Counted from the stretch's first letter, positions 9,194-19,312 are shown. The stretch: DNA of 64,000 nucleotides from an uncultured Lachnospiraceae bacterium (GCA_945609985.1 CALYZQ010000001.1:1-64000); one strand, 5' to 3'. The notes: generated from the sequence alone by a model not told the origin. Numbers and translations: made by a program.

Positions 9194-11284
9194 TTACTGC
9201 TGTGCTACATCCTTCATGGAGAAGCTCATTCTGCCCATCTTATCCTTGCCTAAGCAAACAACGGTAACCTTGTCACCTAATGTCAGAACATCTTCTACAT
9301 GGTTGATTCTTTCCTTAGCAATCTTGGAAATGTGTACCATTCCCTCCTTACCGGGAGCGAACTCAACGAATGCACCGAATTCCTTAATGCTTACTACCTT
9401 GCCCTTGAAAATCTGACCTTCTTCAAAGTCTGTAGTAATAATCTTAATCATCTCAACAGCCTTGTCCATCATTTCCTTATCGGTACCGCATACTGATACA
9501 TTACCGTCATCAGTGATATCAATCTTAACGCCGGTACGTGCAATAATCTCATTGATGGTCTTACCACGCTGTCCCACAACATCACCAATCTTCTCAGGAT
9601 CAATCTGGATGGAGATAATCTTGGGAGCGTACTCGCCAACCTCAGGTCTGGGAGCTGCAATTGCAGGCTTCATACAGTTGTCCATAATGAACATTCTAGC
9701 TTCACGACATCTTGCAATAGCACCTTCAACGATAGGTCTGGTCAAACCGTGAATCTTAATATCCATCTGAATAGCGGTAATACCCTTGGTAGTACCGGTT
9801 ACCTTAAAGTCCATATCTCCGAAGAAGTCCTCGAGACCCTGAATATCGGTAAGGAGTACGAAATCTTCGTCTGCATCACCGGTTACCAGACCACAGGAAA
9901 TACCTGCTACCATAGCCTTGATAGGAACACCTGCAGCCATCAGGGACATACAGGATGCACAGGTAGATGCCATGGAGGTAGAACCGTTGGACTCAAAGGT
10001 CTCGGATACGGTACGGATTGCATAAGGGAATTCCTCTTCGCTGGGAAGTACGGGAATCAATGCTCTCTCTGCAAGTGCACCATGACCGATTTCACGTCTT
10101 CCGGGTCCTCTGGAGGGCTTTGTCTCACCTACAGAGTAGGAAGGGAAGTTGTAATGATGCATATATCTCTTACTTACTTCGTTCTCATCCAAACCGTCAA
10201 TCTTCTGCTGCTCGGACAAAGGAGCCAAAGTACATACGTTACAAATCTGAGTCTGACCACGGGTAAACATAGCAGAGCCATGTACGCGGGGAATCAAATC
10301 AACCTCTGCTGCAAGAGGACGAATCTGATCGATAGCACGGCCATCAGGACGCTTGTGATCCTTCAAAATCATCTTGCGCACAGTCTTCTTCTCATACTGG
10401 TATACAGCTTCACCTAAGATTGCAAGCCATTCTTCCTTTTCAGCAAATGCCTCTTCCAGCTTTGCGGTGATCTGACGGATATTCTCCTCACGGGTCTGCT
10501 TGTCATCAGTAAATACTGCTTCCTCCATCTGCTCGGGAGTAACGATAGCTTTCATCTCCTCAAACATCTCAGCAGGAATAGCGCAGCTTGTATACTCATG
10601 CTTCGGCTTGCCAACCTCAGCAACAATCTGCTCAATAAATGCAATGATTGTCTGGTTGATTTCATGAGCCTTATAAATAGCCTCAATCATCTTATCCTCA
10701 GGCACTTCGTTAGCACCTGCCTCAATCATGATAACCTTCTCCTTGGTAGAAGCTACGGTCAGATTCAAATCACCGTTCTTCCACTGCTCCTGGGAAGGGT
10801 TCACAATGAACTCGCCATCGATAAGTCCCATCTGAGTCATAGCACAGGGACCATCAAAAGGAATGTCTGAAATGCAGGTTGCAATTGCGGAACCAATCAT
10901 AGCAACGATCTCGGGACGGCATGCAGGATCCACGCTCATTACCATATTGTTCAGGGTAACATCATTGCGGTAATCCTTGGGGAACAAGGGACGCATAGGT
11001 CTGTCAATTACACGGCTGGTAAGAATTGCATTCTCACTTGCCTTACCCTCTCTTTTGTTAAAGCCTCCGGGAATCTTACCTACCGCATATAACTTCTCCT
11101 CATACTCAACGCTCAAAGGGAAAAAGTCGATACCGTCTCTGGGCTTCTCAGAAGCGGTTGCAGTACAAAGTACTGTAGTGTCGCCATAGTGCATAAATGC
11201 ACAACCGTTTGCCTGCTTACCCACACGATTGATATCAACGCTTAAGGTACGGCCTGCAAGGTCCATTTTGTAAGTCTGATACAT
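9194..11284 (-). CDS. pnp: polyribonucleotide nucleotidyltransferase
   Basis: Full-length PNPase with KH (VVGQRGKTINEIIARTGVKIDI) and S1 (GKVVSIKEFGAFVEFAPGKEGMVHIS) domains. Confidence 0.98.
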   Translation of the reverse strand: MYQTYKMDLAGRTLSVDINRVGKQANGCAFMHYGDTTVLCTATASEKPRDGIDFFPLSVEYEEKLYAVGKIPGGFNKREGKASENAILTSRVIDRPMRPLFPKDYRNDVTLNNMVMSVDPACRPEIVAMIGSAIATCISDIPFDGPCAMTQMGLIDGEFIVNPSQEQWKNGDLNLTVASTKEKVIMIEAGANEVPEDKMIEAIYKAHEINQTIIAFIEQIVAEVGKPKHEYTSCAIPAEMFEEMKAIVTPEQMEEAVFTDDKQTREENIRQITAKLEEAFAEKEEWLAILGEAVYQYEKKTVRKMILKDHKRPDGRAIDQIRPLAAEVDLIPRVHGSAMFTRGQTQICNVCTLAPLSEQQKIDGLDENEVSKRYMHHYNFPSYSVGETKPSRGPGRREIGHGALAERALIPVLPSEEEFPYAIRTVSETFESNGSTSMASTCASCMSLMAAGVPIKAMVAGISCGLVTGDADEDFVLLTDIQGLEDFFGDMDFKVTGTTKGITAIQMDIKIHGLTRPIVEGAIARCREARMFIMDNCMKPAIAAPRPEVGEYAPKIISIQIDPEKIGDVVGQRGKTINEIIARTGVKIDITDDGNVSVCGTDKEMMDKAVEMIKIITTDFEEGQIFKGKVVSIKEFGAFVEFAPGKEGMVHISKIAKERINHVEDVLTLGDKVTVVCLGKDKMGRMSFSMKDVAQQ

Positions 11285-11330
11285 AATATCCTCCATTCCA
11301 CCGTTTATACGGTTACTATTTATTTGGTAA

Positions 11331-11417
11331 AGGTGGAACAGCTGTCTCCGAAACTACTGAAAAAAGCACGTGCTGCTTTCACACATATTCTTTTCAGCAA
11401 TCTCGGGATGTACACCT
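11331..11417 (-). promoter_or_regulatory. extended imperfect hairpin in the pnp 5' leader
   Basis: AGGTG..CCGA..ACTGAAAAAAG..CTTTTCAG..TCGG..CACCT pairing across about 87 nt, about 45 nt upstream of pnp start. Confidence 0.5.
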
Positions 11418-11470
11418 GTCCCACTAAACCTTCAACATGTAACTGCTTGTCCAAGTACAAATAAACAGCA

Positions 11471-11504
11471 AGCGGAGAGGTTGGAATACCAACCTTGCTC
11501 CGCT
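11471..11504 (-). terminator. rpsO intrinsic terminator or rpsO-pnp intercistronic hairpin
   Basis: AGCGGAGAGGTTGGAATACCAACCTTGCTCCGCT palindrome just downstream of rpsO stop. Confidence 0.75.
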
Positions 11505-11515
11505 AACGTTCTGCA

Positions 11516-11782
11516 TTATTTTCTTAAGCCAAGCTTCTCAATAAGTGCACGATATCTCTCGATATCTTTCTTCTTCAGGTAATCCAAAAGACCACGTCTC
11601 TGACCTACCATCTTGAACATACCGCGACGGGAGTGATTATCCTTGGGATTCTCCTTCAAGTGCTCGGTTAACTCCTGAATTCTTGCAGACAATACTGCAA
11701 CCTGAACCTCAGGTGAACCGGTATCGCCGGGTGTTCTTGCGAACTCGTTCATAATAGCTGTTTTCTTTTCCTTAGAAATCAT
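11516..11782 (-). CDS. rpsO: 30S ribosomal protein S15
   Basis: [37 protein letters not shown]. Confidence 0.98.
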   Translation of the reverse strand: MISKEKKTAIMNEFARTPGDTGSPEVQVAVLSARIQELTEHLKENPKDNHSRRGMFKMVGQRRGLLDYLKKKDIERYRALIEKLGLRK

Positions 11783-11792
11783 TTTTTCTTCC

Positions 11793-11866
11793 TCCTTAAT
11801 TTAAAACCGCCTGACACTAAGACCGGGTCGGAGTCTCCCTTGTCCGAGCGTCGGCTAATCATACCT
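11793..11866 (-). promoter_or_regulatory. candidate rpsO (S15) structured leader
   Basis: GC-rich self-complementary leader GCCGACGCTCGGACAAGGGAGACTCCGACCCGGTCTTAGTGTCAGGCGG between promoter and SD. Confidence 0.45.
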
Positions 11867-11870
11867 AGGT

Positions 11871-11899
11871 ATCATAACATATTCTGTGCGGAATGTAAA
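11871..11899 (-). promoter_or_regulatory. rpsO promoter
   Basis: minus strand TTTACA - 17 bp - TATGAT. Confidence 0.75.
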
Positions 11900-11928
11900 C
11901 TACAAAAATATAAAATTTGCAAAACAGC

Positions 11929-11955
11929 AAGACCACCGGTCATCCCGATGGTCTT
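11929..11955 (-). terminator. intrinsic terminator downstream of the NlpC/P60 gene
   Basis: AAGACCACCGGTCATCCCGATGGTCTT hairpin. Confidence 0.7.
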
Positions 11956-11960
11956 TCATC

Positions 11961-13001
11961 TTAATCTTTTAATATTCTTACATACTTAACCGGTGTACGA
12001 TAATTGTACTTGCTAATCATAATACCGTTCTTCGGACTGCTTGCGTGAATTACCTGATTGTTTCCTATGTACATGGTAACGTGATTGATTACACCATCAC
12101 TGTCCGCATAGAAAATCAAATCGCCGGGCTGAATCTCAGAAAAACTGATTTTGGTACCGGAATTTGCCTGTGAACCGGAATAATGAGGCAGCTTCACACC
12201 AAACTTCTTATATACACTGAGTATAAATCCGGAACAGTCAGCACCCTTCGTCAGGCTGGTACCACCCCATACATAGGGATTCCCCAAGAACTGCTTTGCA
12301 TACTCTACCATCTCTACACGCACATCAGAAACACCTTCACCATATAAAAGCTCCGTCATGGTAACCGCGGTATCCAGCTTTTCCTTTACCGTAACATATT
12401 CAGCAGAAACATATGCCTCCTGATCATCCAACTCAATCTTGATCCAATCTTCTACGGTTTCAACATAGTCAAGCTCTGCATCCTTAGGGACCTGGGTTAA
12501 TACTTTACTTTCCTCAGATGCTTCATCTCTTACATTCAGAGCATCCACATTAACTACGGCAACGGTACGCACCAAATCATTTGCCTTAAGCTTGGCATCC
12601 GGACCTGTCAGCAGATAATCCATACTCACATAACCTTCTACTTCACCGGACTTAATATGCGCCCAACCGTCTTCCTCTTCCAAAATCTCGCAGGCAGCAC
12701 CATTTTTCATCTTACCTACAAGTTTTCCTTTTGTGGAAGGTGTTTCTCGGACGTTGAGATTGGCATCCTCCACATTGGCAATACCCAGATTGGTATAGCC
12801 CCAAAGAGAACCCTCTGCTTCCTTTGCAATCTCCATATACTCCTCAACAGAAAAATTGGTCTCCAAAAAAGAAGCAATTCCTGCGGAAGGAAGAACTGAA
12901 GCACTTACCTGTACAGATTCCATGGCCAGACTTAACAACAGTCCGGCAGACAGTACAGCCGCTCCTCTATGTAGTTTTTTATATATAGAATGACTCTTCA
13001 T
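11961..13001 (-). CDS. secreted SH3b-NlpC/P60 cell-wall hydrolase
   Basis: signal peptide, two SH3b repeats (LNVRETPSTKGKLVG, LNVRDEASEESKVL), NlpC/P60 YVWGGTSLTKGADCSGFI..H.. Confidence 0.93.
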   Translation of the reverse strand: MKSHSIYKKLHRGAAVLSAGLLLSLAMESVQVSASVLPSAGIASFLETNFSVEEYMEIAKEAEGSLWGYTNLGIANVEDANLNVRETPSTKGKLVGKMKNGAACEILEEEDGWAHIKSGEVEGYVSMDYLLTGPDAKLKANDLVRTVAVVNVDALNVRDEASEESKVLTQVPKDAELDYVETVEDWIKIELDDQEAYVSAEYVTVKEKLDTAVTMTELLYGEGVSDVRVEMVEYAKQFLGNPYVWGGTSLTKGADCSGFILSVYKKFGVKLPHYSGSQANSGTKISFSEIQPGDLIFYADSDGVINHVTMYIGNNQVIHASSPKNGIMISKYNYRTPVKYVRILKD

Positions 13002-13143
13002 AATAAGTACCTTTATCACTAATCACAATATTGTTACAAAATTATTACACTGTGATTATACCGACACTTATCAATTCTGTCAACCTTTTCCTAAATTTTC
13101 TTTAAGATTCTTATTTTTTTGTTAATATTTACCATAAATATGA

Positions 13144-14802
13144 TTAATGAACAATCATATCCTCATCCTCGGCATCCTTCTCACCGTCTTTGATAGCAAA
13201 AGCAATATTGGTAGCATGATCAGATACCCGCTCCAGACCGGAAACTATGTCAGAGAAAATCATACCTGCCTCAGGAGTACACTCTCCTCTGGTCAATCTC
13301 TCAACATGTGCACGCTGCAGCTGTCTCTCTTTCTCATCCACGCTATCCTCAAGAGCAATAATCTCCTGCATATGGGCTTCATCGCTTCTTGCAAACATAT
13401 CAATGGAGTACTGGATAATCTTATTTACCATCTCCAGCATTTCACCCAATTCTTCCTGGGCAACCTTACTGATGGAAATGCCTTCTTCTTTACGCTGTCT
13501 TGCCGCATCAGCTACGTTTTCCGCATGATCACCGATTCTCTCGATATCATTTACCACATGGAACAGCGCACCAATACTCTTCAAGTCCTCAATGGGAAGG
13601 GTTGTCTGATTAATCTTTACCAAATAATCCGTAATTCCGTGATTCAGGAAGTTGATATTCTTTTCTACTTCATAAACCTCGTTAATATCATCCTCATCCA
13701 GCGTAATCAGCGCATTCATGGCACGATTTAAGTTCTCATTTGCAAGAGATGCCATACGCTCTAACTCATTTACAACCTCTACCACTGCAGTTGCAGGGTT
13801 AAACACAACTTTCTCACCGATATATTTTAACTGATAGCTTTCACGATAGTTAATCTTCTTGTCCTCACCGGGTACACACAGGCATGCCAGCTTCACAATC
13901 AGCTTGGAGAACGGGAACAGAATTACTACCTGGAATACTTTAATAATCGTATGTGCATTCGCAACAAATCTGCCGTTGTCGGAAGAAATGGACTGAATCA
14001 GATTTACCACATGGTCCTGAGCAACAAGCAGAATAATATACATAATAAATGTACCGATTACATTAAACCAAAAATGAATCAATGCCGCTCTCTTCGCATC
14101 CTTTTTACCGGACAGGGATGCCAAAAGTGCCGTAGCACAGGAACCGATATTACAGCCCATAATGATGTACAAAGTAATCGGAAGTGCAAGCAAATCCTGT
14201 GTCGCAAGCAAAAGGACAATACTTACCGTTACGGAAGAACTTTGAATAATGGAGGTAAGCACAAGTCCAACCAAAGTTCCCAAAAACGGATTCGTAAGGG
14301 AACCAAGCAGATTAACAATCATTGGCTCTTCCTTCATTCCTGCCATGGCCTGAGACATGGTACTTAATCCCACAAACAGAATACCAAAACCAATAAATAC
14401 CTCAGCAACCTTTCTCACACTGGGTTTCTTAACAAACATTACTACTACTACACCTGCTAAAAGAATTGCAGGTGCATATTCTGACAAATTAAAGGAAATC
14501 AGCTGCGATGTAACGGTCGTACCGATATTAGCACCAAAAATAACTCCTGCTGCCTGGAACAGATTCATCAGACCGGAGTTTACAAAGCTGACAACCATAA
14601 CGGTACATGCTGAGGAAGACTGTACAATACCCGTAAAGATAATACCTACCAGCATACCCATAAAACGGTTGTTTGTGAAGATTTCCAAAATGCGTCTCAA
14701 TTTAGCACCGGCAACCTTCTCAATGGAATCACTCATCTGGCTCATACCGAATAAAAACAGACCCAGACCACCAGCCATCTTTAATATAATCTCTGCACTC
14801 AT
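13144..14802 (-). CDS. Na/Pi cotransporter family protein with C-terminal PhoU-like domain
   Basis: GLGLFLFGMSQMSDSIE..QSSSACTVMVVSFVNSG, repeated IIQSSSVTVSIV, PhoU-like C-terminus. Confidence 0.93.
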   Translation of the reverse strand: MSAEIILKMAGGLGLFLFGMSQMSDSIEKVAGAKLRRILEIFTNNRFMGMLVGIIFTGIVQSSSACTVMVVSFVNSGLMNLFQAAGVIFGANIGTTVTSQLISFNLSEYAPAILLAGVVVVMFVKKPSVRKVAEVFIGFGILFVGLSTMSQAMAGMKEEPMIVNLLGSLTNPFLGTLVGLVLTSIIQSSSVTVSIVLLLATQDLLALPITLYIIMGCNIGSCATALLASLSGKKDAKRAALIHFWFNVIGTFIMYIILLVAQDHVVNLIQSISSDNGRFVANAHTIIKVFQVVILFPFSKLIVKLACLCVPGEDKKINYRESYQLKYIGEKVVFNPATAVVEVVNELERMASLANENLNRAMNALITLDEDDINEVYEVEKNINFLNHGITDYLVKINQTTLPIEDLKSIGALFHVVNDIERIGDHAENVADAARQRKEEGISISKVAQEELGEMLEMVNKIIQYSIDMFARSDEAHMQEIIALEDSVDEKERQLQRAHVERLTRGECTPEAGMIFSDIVSGLERVSDHATNIAFAIKDGEKDAEDEDMIVH

Positions 14803-14933
14803 TTTCTTATCCCTTCGCTTTACTTTTGTATTTTCCCTTCATTCAATTCAATATTTTACGGGAAAAGCCAAAAACTTACAATATCTTTTTATGTAATTTA
14901 CATATTTTTTACATAGAAGTACAGTAGCACTTT

Positions 14934-15127
14934 GCGTGAAGGGAAGGGAGCAGGGCAGGGCGGGGATACCATGACACCGCAGGCACGCTTCCGCTAAAGT
15001 TCGCAACGCAACGGTACTAAGCTCGCTTAATTGCATCTTACGACGCAATTACCTCGCTAAGGACCGGCGTGCTCACATTGCGCTGCTTGTGTCATGGTAT
15101 CCCCTCCCTGCCCTGCTCCCTTCACGT
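14934..15127 (+). repeat. long intergenic quasi-palindromic element, copy B
   Basis: outer arms GCGTGAAGGGAAGGGAGCAGGGCAGGGCGGGGATACCATGACAC / GTGTCATGGTATCCCCTCCCTGCCCTGCTCCCTTCACGT; conserved core shared with copies A and C. Confidence 0.92.
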
Positions 15128-15172
15128 AAAAAGCCCTGTAAACGATTACTCCTCTCGTTTACAAGGCTTTAC
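15128..15172 (-). terminator. intrinsic terminator adjacent to copy B
   Basis: AAAAGCCCTGTAAACGA..TCGTTTACAAGGCTTT. Confidence 0.8.
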
Positions 15173-15362
15173 AATTACTTCTTTTTCCGACTATCAATGC
15201 AAATAATTATTTTAATTATAACAAAATATACCCCCATTACAATTGCAATGACTATCATTTTTTCGATACCTGTTATAGCCGCTATTATTTCACTAAGCCG
15301 ATAACAATCATTGTAAGTCCCAGTATTATCAGCCTAAACAATATCTTTTTATTTCCTCTCAT

Positions 15363-15581
15363 TTATGATGAAATCCGCCTCTTACGTATAAACCACCCCA
15401 AAAACAATAGTACCAATGCGATAACCGCAACCCAAAATCCGGAGTACCAGATATTTGTAAATTCTACTTTAAACAGCATTCCACAAATAAATAGCGTTAA
15501 TGTGCCCATACCGGTAAAGACTGCCAGAAGCAGAATGCCTAAAATCAGATATCGCAATCCCTTCAATACTATCGTTTTCAT
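15363..15581 (-). CDS. small two-TM membrane protein
   Basis: 72 aa hydrophobic ORF directly downstream of an ABC permease gene on the same strand. Confidence 0.55.
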   Translation of the reverse strand: MKTIVLKGLRYLILGILLLAVFTGMGTLTLFICGMLFKVEFTNIWYSGFWVAVIALVLLFLGWFIRKRRISS

Positions 15582-15595
15582 ACTGTAACCTTTCT

Positions 15596-16927
15596 TTACG
15601 CCTTCTTTTTCTTTCTTGTAAGTCTTTCCTTCAGGGTCTTGCCTTTGTAGAATACTTCATTCTTGTACACGCGTCCTGCAAGCAATGCCAAAATCAATGT
15701 GGAAACAAGTAAGATTAACATTTCAACAAAGCCAATCCAAATATTTACGTTTCCTACCAAAATGTCCGCAGGAAGCTTGAATGCACTGGTGATTGGAATC
15801 ACTCTGACGATGCCGTCAAGCAAAGGACTTTCTTTCATAGGGACGAAGTATGATGCATAGAAGCCTACCAACAAAATTAATGAAAAATAGCTCATTACCT
15901 GTGAAAGTTCTTCTGCTTTGCTTGCAAAGGATGCCACAAGGCTTGCAATCATGCAGTAGAACAGGAAACCAAGGAAAAGTGTTACAAGTCCAAGGATTGC
16001 TGCACCGATACTGAATGCTGCGCTTCCCTCTGCACTGCCAAGCAGTTTAAATACTTCCAAAAGCACATTGTTATATTCTGTATAAATATAGTTGCCTGCC
16101 ACAAAATGTCCCAGGAAAAATCCCACTACAAGAGATGCAATCCAAATAATCATCTGCAAAATAGCAGATACTGCAATAGCAGATACCTTACCAAGAATTA
16201 GGCCGTAAGGTCTTGTCAGCGTGAGAATCATCTCCATCAGTTTGGAGGATTTCTCGATGCTTACTACATTTCCGATGCTCATACCATAGGACATTACCAT
16301 AAAGAACATAAACACGATTACCAGCATGGGAAGTAACATGGCTACCAATTCTTCTCCTAAACTCTTCTCCTGCTCTCCTGCATCCAAGTCGGTGGTATTC
16401 ACACCACTCATTGCTATCACTAAATTCTCCATAGGGATACCAGAAGACAACAGCTTACTCTGCTCCATGGAAAGCATCAGCGCATCACACAAATCTTCGG
16501 CTTCACCTTCACTTACTATGCTACCGTAAGGAAGAATTGCCATAAGCAGATAACTGTCTTCCTCATGAGTAATCTTCAAAATAATATCATTGGGAGCATT
16601 TTCGCCCAATTCTTTTGCCAGAGTCTGTACGTCCTTATCAGTACTCTCAAAAGTCACATCCGGGAACTTCTCTGCCTGTGTTTCCTTAAAGCCATCCAGA
16701 TACAAAACAGCGAGTTCACTTTCATCCACCAGATATACCTTTGCAATAGGGGAAACTTCGTTTGCCTCATCCTTTTGTACCAATGCCATGATTACACTGA
16801 TTGCCATACCGATAATCAGCAAAATTACCGCAAAAATAATGGTTAATGATTTATATTTCTTGTCTGTTCCCTGCTTGAAGGTGAAGGAAAAGACATCTTT
16901 CCAGCCGTAAAACAATCCTTTTTTCAT
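15596..16927 (-). CDS. ABC transporter permease (NatB/ABC-2 type)
   Basis: N-terminal TM, large extracellular domain, ABC-2 membrane core; overlaps upstream permease gene. Confidence 0.85.
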   Translation of the reverse strand: MKKGLFYGWKDVFSFTFKQGTDKKYKSLTIIFAVILLIIGMAISVIMALVQKDEANEVSPIAKVYLVDESELAVLYLDGFKETQAEKFPDVTFESTDKDVQTLAKELGENAPNDIILKITHEEDSYLLMAILPYGSIVSEGEAEDLCDALMLSMEQSKLLSSGIPMENLVIAMSGVNTTDLDAGEQEKSLGEELVAMLLPMLVIVFMFFMVMSYGMSIGNVVSIEKSSKLMEMILTLTRPYGLILGKVSAIAVSAILQMIIWIASLVVGFFLGHFVAGNYIYTEYNNVLLEVFKLLGSAEGSAAFSIGAAILGLVTLFLGFLFYCMIASLVASFASKAEELSQVMSYFSLILLVGFYASYFVPMKESPLLDGIVRVIPITSAFKLPADILVGNVNIWIGFVEMLILLVSTLILALLAGRVYKNEVFYKGKTLKERLTRKKKKA

Positions 16928-18309
16928 GCCTGTTTCTCCTCCTTAACCACAGTCTTTTTCTTTGTCTTTGCAAGCATAATAATATCCTTTGTCTTAAGTA
17001 CCTTGCCGTTGTGGAAAATCAATGATTCATATACTCTGGAAGCAAAGAAGAACAATGCCAACACAAGTACCCACAAAATCACAAGGCTTATCAGTGTATA
17101 ACCGATTCCGATATTACCCAAAAGCAGATTGGCAGGGGTAATAAAGGGAGCTGATAACGGGAATATACAGAAGATGGTGGTAAGAAGCTCACTTTTGGAA
17201 CCATTCAGCTGCATAATGCAGAGGAAGATACCTATATAAGAACCTACAATCATCAGCATATTTAAGGTCTTGAGACCCTCTGCCATTTCTTCCATCTTGC
17301 TGACAGACGCACCTGCCACACCTGCAAGAATACTGAAGAACAACACACCTGTAAGAATAAATACAATTGCAATCAAAATGGTTAACGGATTTACCTGTGA
17401 AAGCAACCCTGCCACTTCTCCTGCCTGCTCCATGGTTTTGTTAAGACTTTCAAAGCCAAAAATTAAACCGTTAATGATGCAGGAAACCAGATAACTTATA
17501 ATAATCGCACCAAACTGAATAGCTACCATTAAAAGACTTGCTAAGATCTTGCCGATAATGAGTGCCAGGGGACGTACATTAATCATAAGATACTCCACAA
17601 CTCTGGTAGATTTCTCCGTAACAATGGAGGTTGCAATACTACTGCTGCTGAATGCTATAATCAGCATAACAATCATAAGTCCTCCCAGCAGTACAAAGTA
17701 CTCTGTCATGGAGATACCCTCTTCCTTCACCTGCTCAGGTGCAATCTCTCCGGTTTCTGTAGTGCCCTTAACCTTGGTCGCCACTTCCTGACTAATAAAT
17801 GCAAGCTGTTCCTCCGTAACATCTACCGCACGAAGCTTTGCCTCCGTAAAGAAATTAGTAAAATCATCTGTAAGCAGATTGTAATCATCGCTCTTAATAT
17901 CTGCATCTGCGGACTTCACATAAGTTATACTGAAATAACCTGTTTCTTCATAAGTGATATGTACTGCTACTTCAGTACTGTCTTCGCTCTCTTCCAGTTT
18001 CTTTGTATGTTCCTCAAATTTGCCGGCATCACCGGATACAATCTTTACATCCTGATATCTCTCATCTGCAAGTGCCTGGGCATAATCAATGTTAAGACCG
18101 GACTCATCATATACGGTTACCGTGGAAACACCGGACTTTTGCGGTCCTTCATCCTTTGACAGGCTCTGAATCAAAGAGAGCACCGGCATAGATGCTAAGG
18201 TAAGGATACACATAAAGATAATGAATCCCTTATATGCCTTCTGTTTCGTTCCCTGTTCAAAGGCGAATCGAAAAACCTCTCTCCATCCTGTAAAATCACT
18301 CTTCTTCAT
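16924..18309 (-). CDS. ABC transporter permease (NatB/ABC-2 type)
   Basis: homologous layout to 15596-16927; EKSTRVVEYLMINVRPLALIIGKILASLL. Confidence 0.87.
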   Translation of the reverse strand: MKKSDFTGWREVFRFAFEQGTKQKAYKGFIIFMCILTLASMPVLSLIQSLSKDEGPQKSGVSTVTVYDESGLNIDYAQALADERYQDVKIVSGDAGKFEEHTKKLEESEDSTEVAVHITYEETGYFSITYVKSADADIKSDDYNLLTDDFTNFFTEAKLRAVDVTEEQLAFISQEVATKVKGTTETGEIAPEQVKEEGISMTEYFVLLGGLMIVMLIIAFSSSSIATSIVTEKSTRVVEYLMINVRPLALIIGKILASLLMVAIQFGAIIISYLVSCIINGLIFGFESLNKTMEQAGEVAGLLSQVNPLTILIAIVFILTGVLFFSILAGVAGASVSKMEEMAEGLKTLNMLMIVGSYIGIFLCIMQLNGSKSELLTTIFCIFPLSAPFITPANLLLGNIGIGYTLISLVILWVLVLALFFFASRVYESLIFHNGKVLKTKDIIMLAKTKKKTVVKEEKQA

Positions 18310-19237
18310 TCTGTGTTCCTGCCTTTTCTACAAAAATCTCGTGCAATGAGGGCTCACGGAGCTCAAACTTTATAACCTGCTTGTCATTAGCCAAAAGGTC
18401 CTTTAAGAAGTCTGTTGCCTGTGCCTCACCGGTTACCTTGTACTGTGTACCGTCGGGGGTCTGTGTAACAACGGGAAGTCCGTGCTTCTCTGCAATATCA
18501 TTAAATGCCTGGTCGCATTTTACAAACATATTTACACGGCCGTAGCTTTTCTTAATCTCATTTAAGTTACCCTGAAGTACTGCCTTACCACGATTCAAAA
18601 TAGTGATATCCTCACAGAACTCCTCTATGGTAGCCATCTGATGGGAAGACATAATCAGGTGTTTGCCCTTCTCCATCTCTTCTCTTATGATACCCTTGAA
18701 CAAATCAGTATTTACAGGGTCAAGACCACTCAAAGGCTCATCCAGAATCAAAAGCTCAGGGTCGGAAAGCAGTGCAGCCATCAGCTGAATCTTCTGCTGA
18801 TTACCCTTGGAGAGCTGGTCTGCCATCTTAGGCTTCTCCTTCTTCTTACCCTTAACAGCCTTGGGATACAGATACTCTTCTACCTCAAGACGCTTTGCCC
18901 AATAAGCAATTCTCTCCTTTGCAACCTTTCTGGATACTCCCTTAAGCTTTGCAAAGTAAAGCAGCTGATCCATCAGCTCATACTTAGGATAAAGGCCTCT
19001 CTCCTCTGCCAAGTATCCTACATTCATATTCATGGCATCCATAGGCTTACCGTTCCAAAGGATTTCTCCGCCATCCTTTGCAAGCATTCCCAGAATCATA
19101 CGAAGGGATGTGGTCTTACCTGCGCCGTTGGTACCAAGCAGTGCGTACACACCCGGCTTCTCCAATTTAAACGATAAATTATCAACTACTGTTTTGTCTC
19201 CATATTTCTTTGTTAAATTCCTAACTTCCAGTGACAT
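18296..19237 (-). CDS. ABC transporter ATP-binding protein (NatA type)
   Basis: Walker A GTNGAGKTTS, signature LSKGNQQK, Walker B LLILDEPLSGLD. Confidence 0.95.
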   Translation of the reverse strand: MSLEVRNLTKKYGDKTVVDNLSFKLEKPGVYALLGTNGAGKTTSLRMILGMLAKDGGEILWNGKPMDAMNMNVGYLAEERGLYPKYELMDQLLYFAKLKGVSRKVAKERIAYWAKRLEVEEYLYPKAVKGKKKEKPKMADQLSKGNQQKIQLMAALLSDPELLILDEPLSGLDPVNTDLFKGIIREEMEKGKHLIMSSHQMATIEEFCEDITILNRGKAVLQGNLNEIKKSYGRVNMFVKCDQAFNDIAEKHGLPVVTQTPDGTQYKVTGEAQATDFLKDLLANDKQVIKFELREPSLHEIFVEKAGTQNEEE

Positions 19238-19312
19238 ATTCGTCCTCCTCTTATTACTGTATTAGCGGTTTAATACAATAATACATAAGTATTCCTAATT
19301 TGTCAACAAAAA

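Noticed and set aside
14848-15048. Minus ORF MRRKMQLSELSTVALRTLAEACLRC...
   Set aside because: Lies inside palindromic copy B and has no protein-like signal or SD.
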